This document shows, piece after piece, positions 63,938 through 64,000 of a DNA stretch of 64,000 nucleotides. This stretch comes from Desulforegulaceae bacterium (lineage in GTDB: Bacteria; Desulfobacterota; Desulfobacteria; Desulfobacterales; JACKCP01), in assembly GCA_034006035.1 (NCBI GenBank), contig JAVETN010000011.1, positions 26,854-90,853 of the forward strand, in the 5' to 3' direction. The translations under genes were made by a program, and so were the position numbers. The notes under the pieces are model-generated. The model was not told the origin of the DNA. It saw nothing but the letters and a program-made list of their open reading frames with translations, and did no database searches. The stretch's first letter is position 1, and each line of letters opens with the position of its first letter.

Positions 63938-64000
63938 AAAAAATTAACAACTATCTACTACCTCAACTTTGTCGAAGTCTCCGCCGTTGCGGCCTGGATC
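63877..64000. mobile_element. End of an IS21-type insertion sequence (continues beyond window)
   Basis: The boundary is placed at TGTTTTTTGCAACC (63877). Two 21-24-bp direct repeats follow: TTTGCAACCGAAAAATGACC from 63882 and TTTGCAACCGAAATTTGACC from 63906, period 24 bp. A terminus starting TG with repeated copies of this kind of motif is the layout of IS21-family ends. The GC-richer DNA to the right (from about 63960) also differs from the local sequence. The other end and any target duplication are outside. Confidence 0.72.
63944..64000 (-). CDS. C-terminal codons of a probable transposition protein (partial)
   Basis: On the minus strand the frame is open from the window edge to TAA at 63944-63946, giving 18 residues ending RNGGDFDKVEVVDSC. 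It lies just inside the element terminus, where the last gene (istB-like ATPase helper or istA-like transposase) of an IS21-type element would end. Too short to identify by itself. Confidence 0.4.
   Translation of the reverse strand, partial: DPGRNGGDFDKVEVVDSC

Overview
The window is a dense, AT-rich bacterial chromosome segment. It most likely comes from a sulfate-reducer-type deltaproteobacterium (Desulfobacterota, order Desulfobacterales). The inference rests on a combination of genes that I associate with that group: a DUF4911 protein in front of miaB, a DUF4416 protein, yicC-remA-gmk-rlmB in a row, an IscA/HesB protein with a Cys-rich tail, a CarD regulator, a long-LID adenylate kinase, PurL with a PurS-like front end, and tandem acidic outer-membrane porins. 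No rRNA, tRNA, CRISPR array or prophage was seen.

Layout. 1-2.7 kb: two tandem, closely related porin genes (the first enters from the left edge), each closed by a terminator of near-identical sequence; the second has a clear sigma70-type promoter. 2.7-12.3 kb: gatB, a DUF2065 membrane protein, carD, rluD, a KANL3/Tex30-type hydrolase, an IscA-like protein, recJ, DUF4911-miaB and a bifunctional-nuclease-family gene. 12.3-13.2 kb: a divergent phasin-like/phaR pair with a palindrome in front of phaR. 13.5-16.6 kb: a poorly characterised block (PstS-like periplasmic protein, two lipoproteins, a small membrane protein, an internally duplicated helical protein and a receiver domain that has lost its phosphorylation residues). 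16.6-23.6 kb: hisC-cmk-rpsA-sppA, yciO/sua5 and guaB.

23.9-32.7 kb: dnaE runs without a gap into a biotin operon, bioF - alpha/beta hydrolase in the BioH slot - bioC-bioD-bioA-fabG; most starts overlap the previous stop. bioB is not in the window. 32.7-39.6 kb: Trm112-like, DUF4416, yicC, remA, gmk, rlmB, then folC, rpsU and adk on the minus strand, then coaE. 39.7-50.6 kb: rho-rpmE-prfA-prmC, then the classic rpsB-tsf-pyrH-frr-uppS-cdsA-dxr-rseP run, with a structured leader before rpsB. 50.7-54.5 kb: purL-purQ.

54.7-64 kb: a surface-polysaccharide (O-antigen-type) cluster. rfbB and rfbA make dTDP-4-keto-6-deoxyglucose and match the rest of the chromosome in base composition. Directly after rfbA lies a 43-codon remnant of a DegT-family sugar aminotransferase, then 300 bp of non-coding DNA, then an intact but GC-richer DegT-family (VioA-like) aminotransferase, a WbqC-family protein, a sulfotransferase, a glycosyltransferase, a flippase, a polymerase-like membrane protein and a second glycosyltransferase. 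The last gene is cut after about 190 codons by the end of an IS21-type insertion sequence that runs off the right edge. This is the accessory, recently rearranged part of the window; everything to its left looks like conserved core genome.
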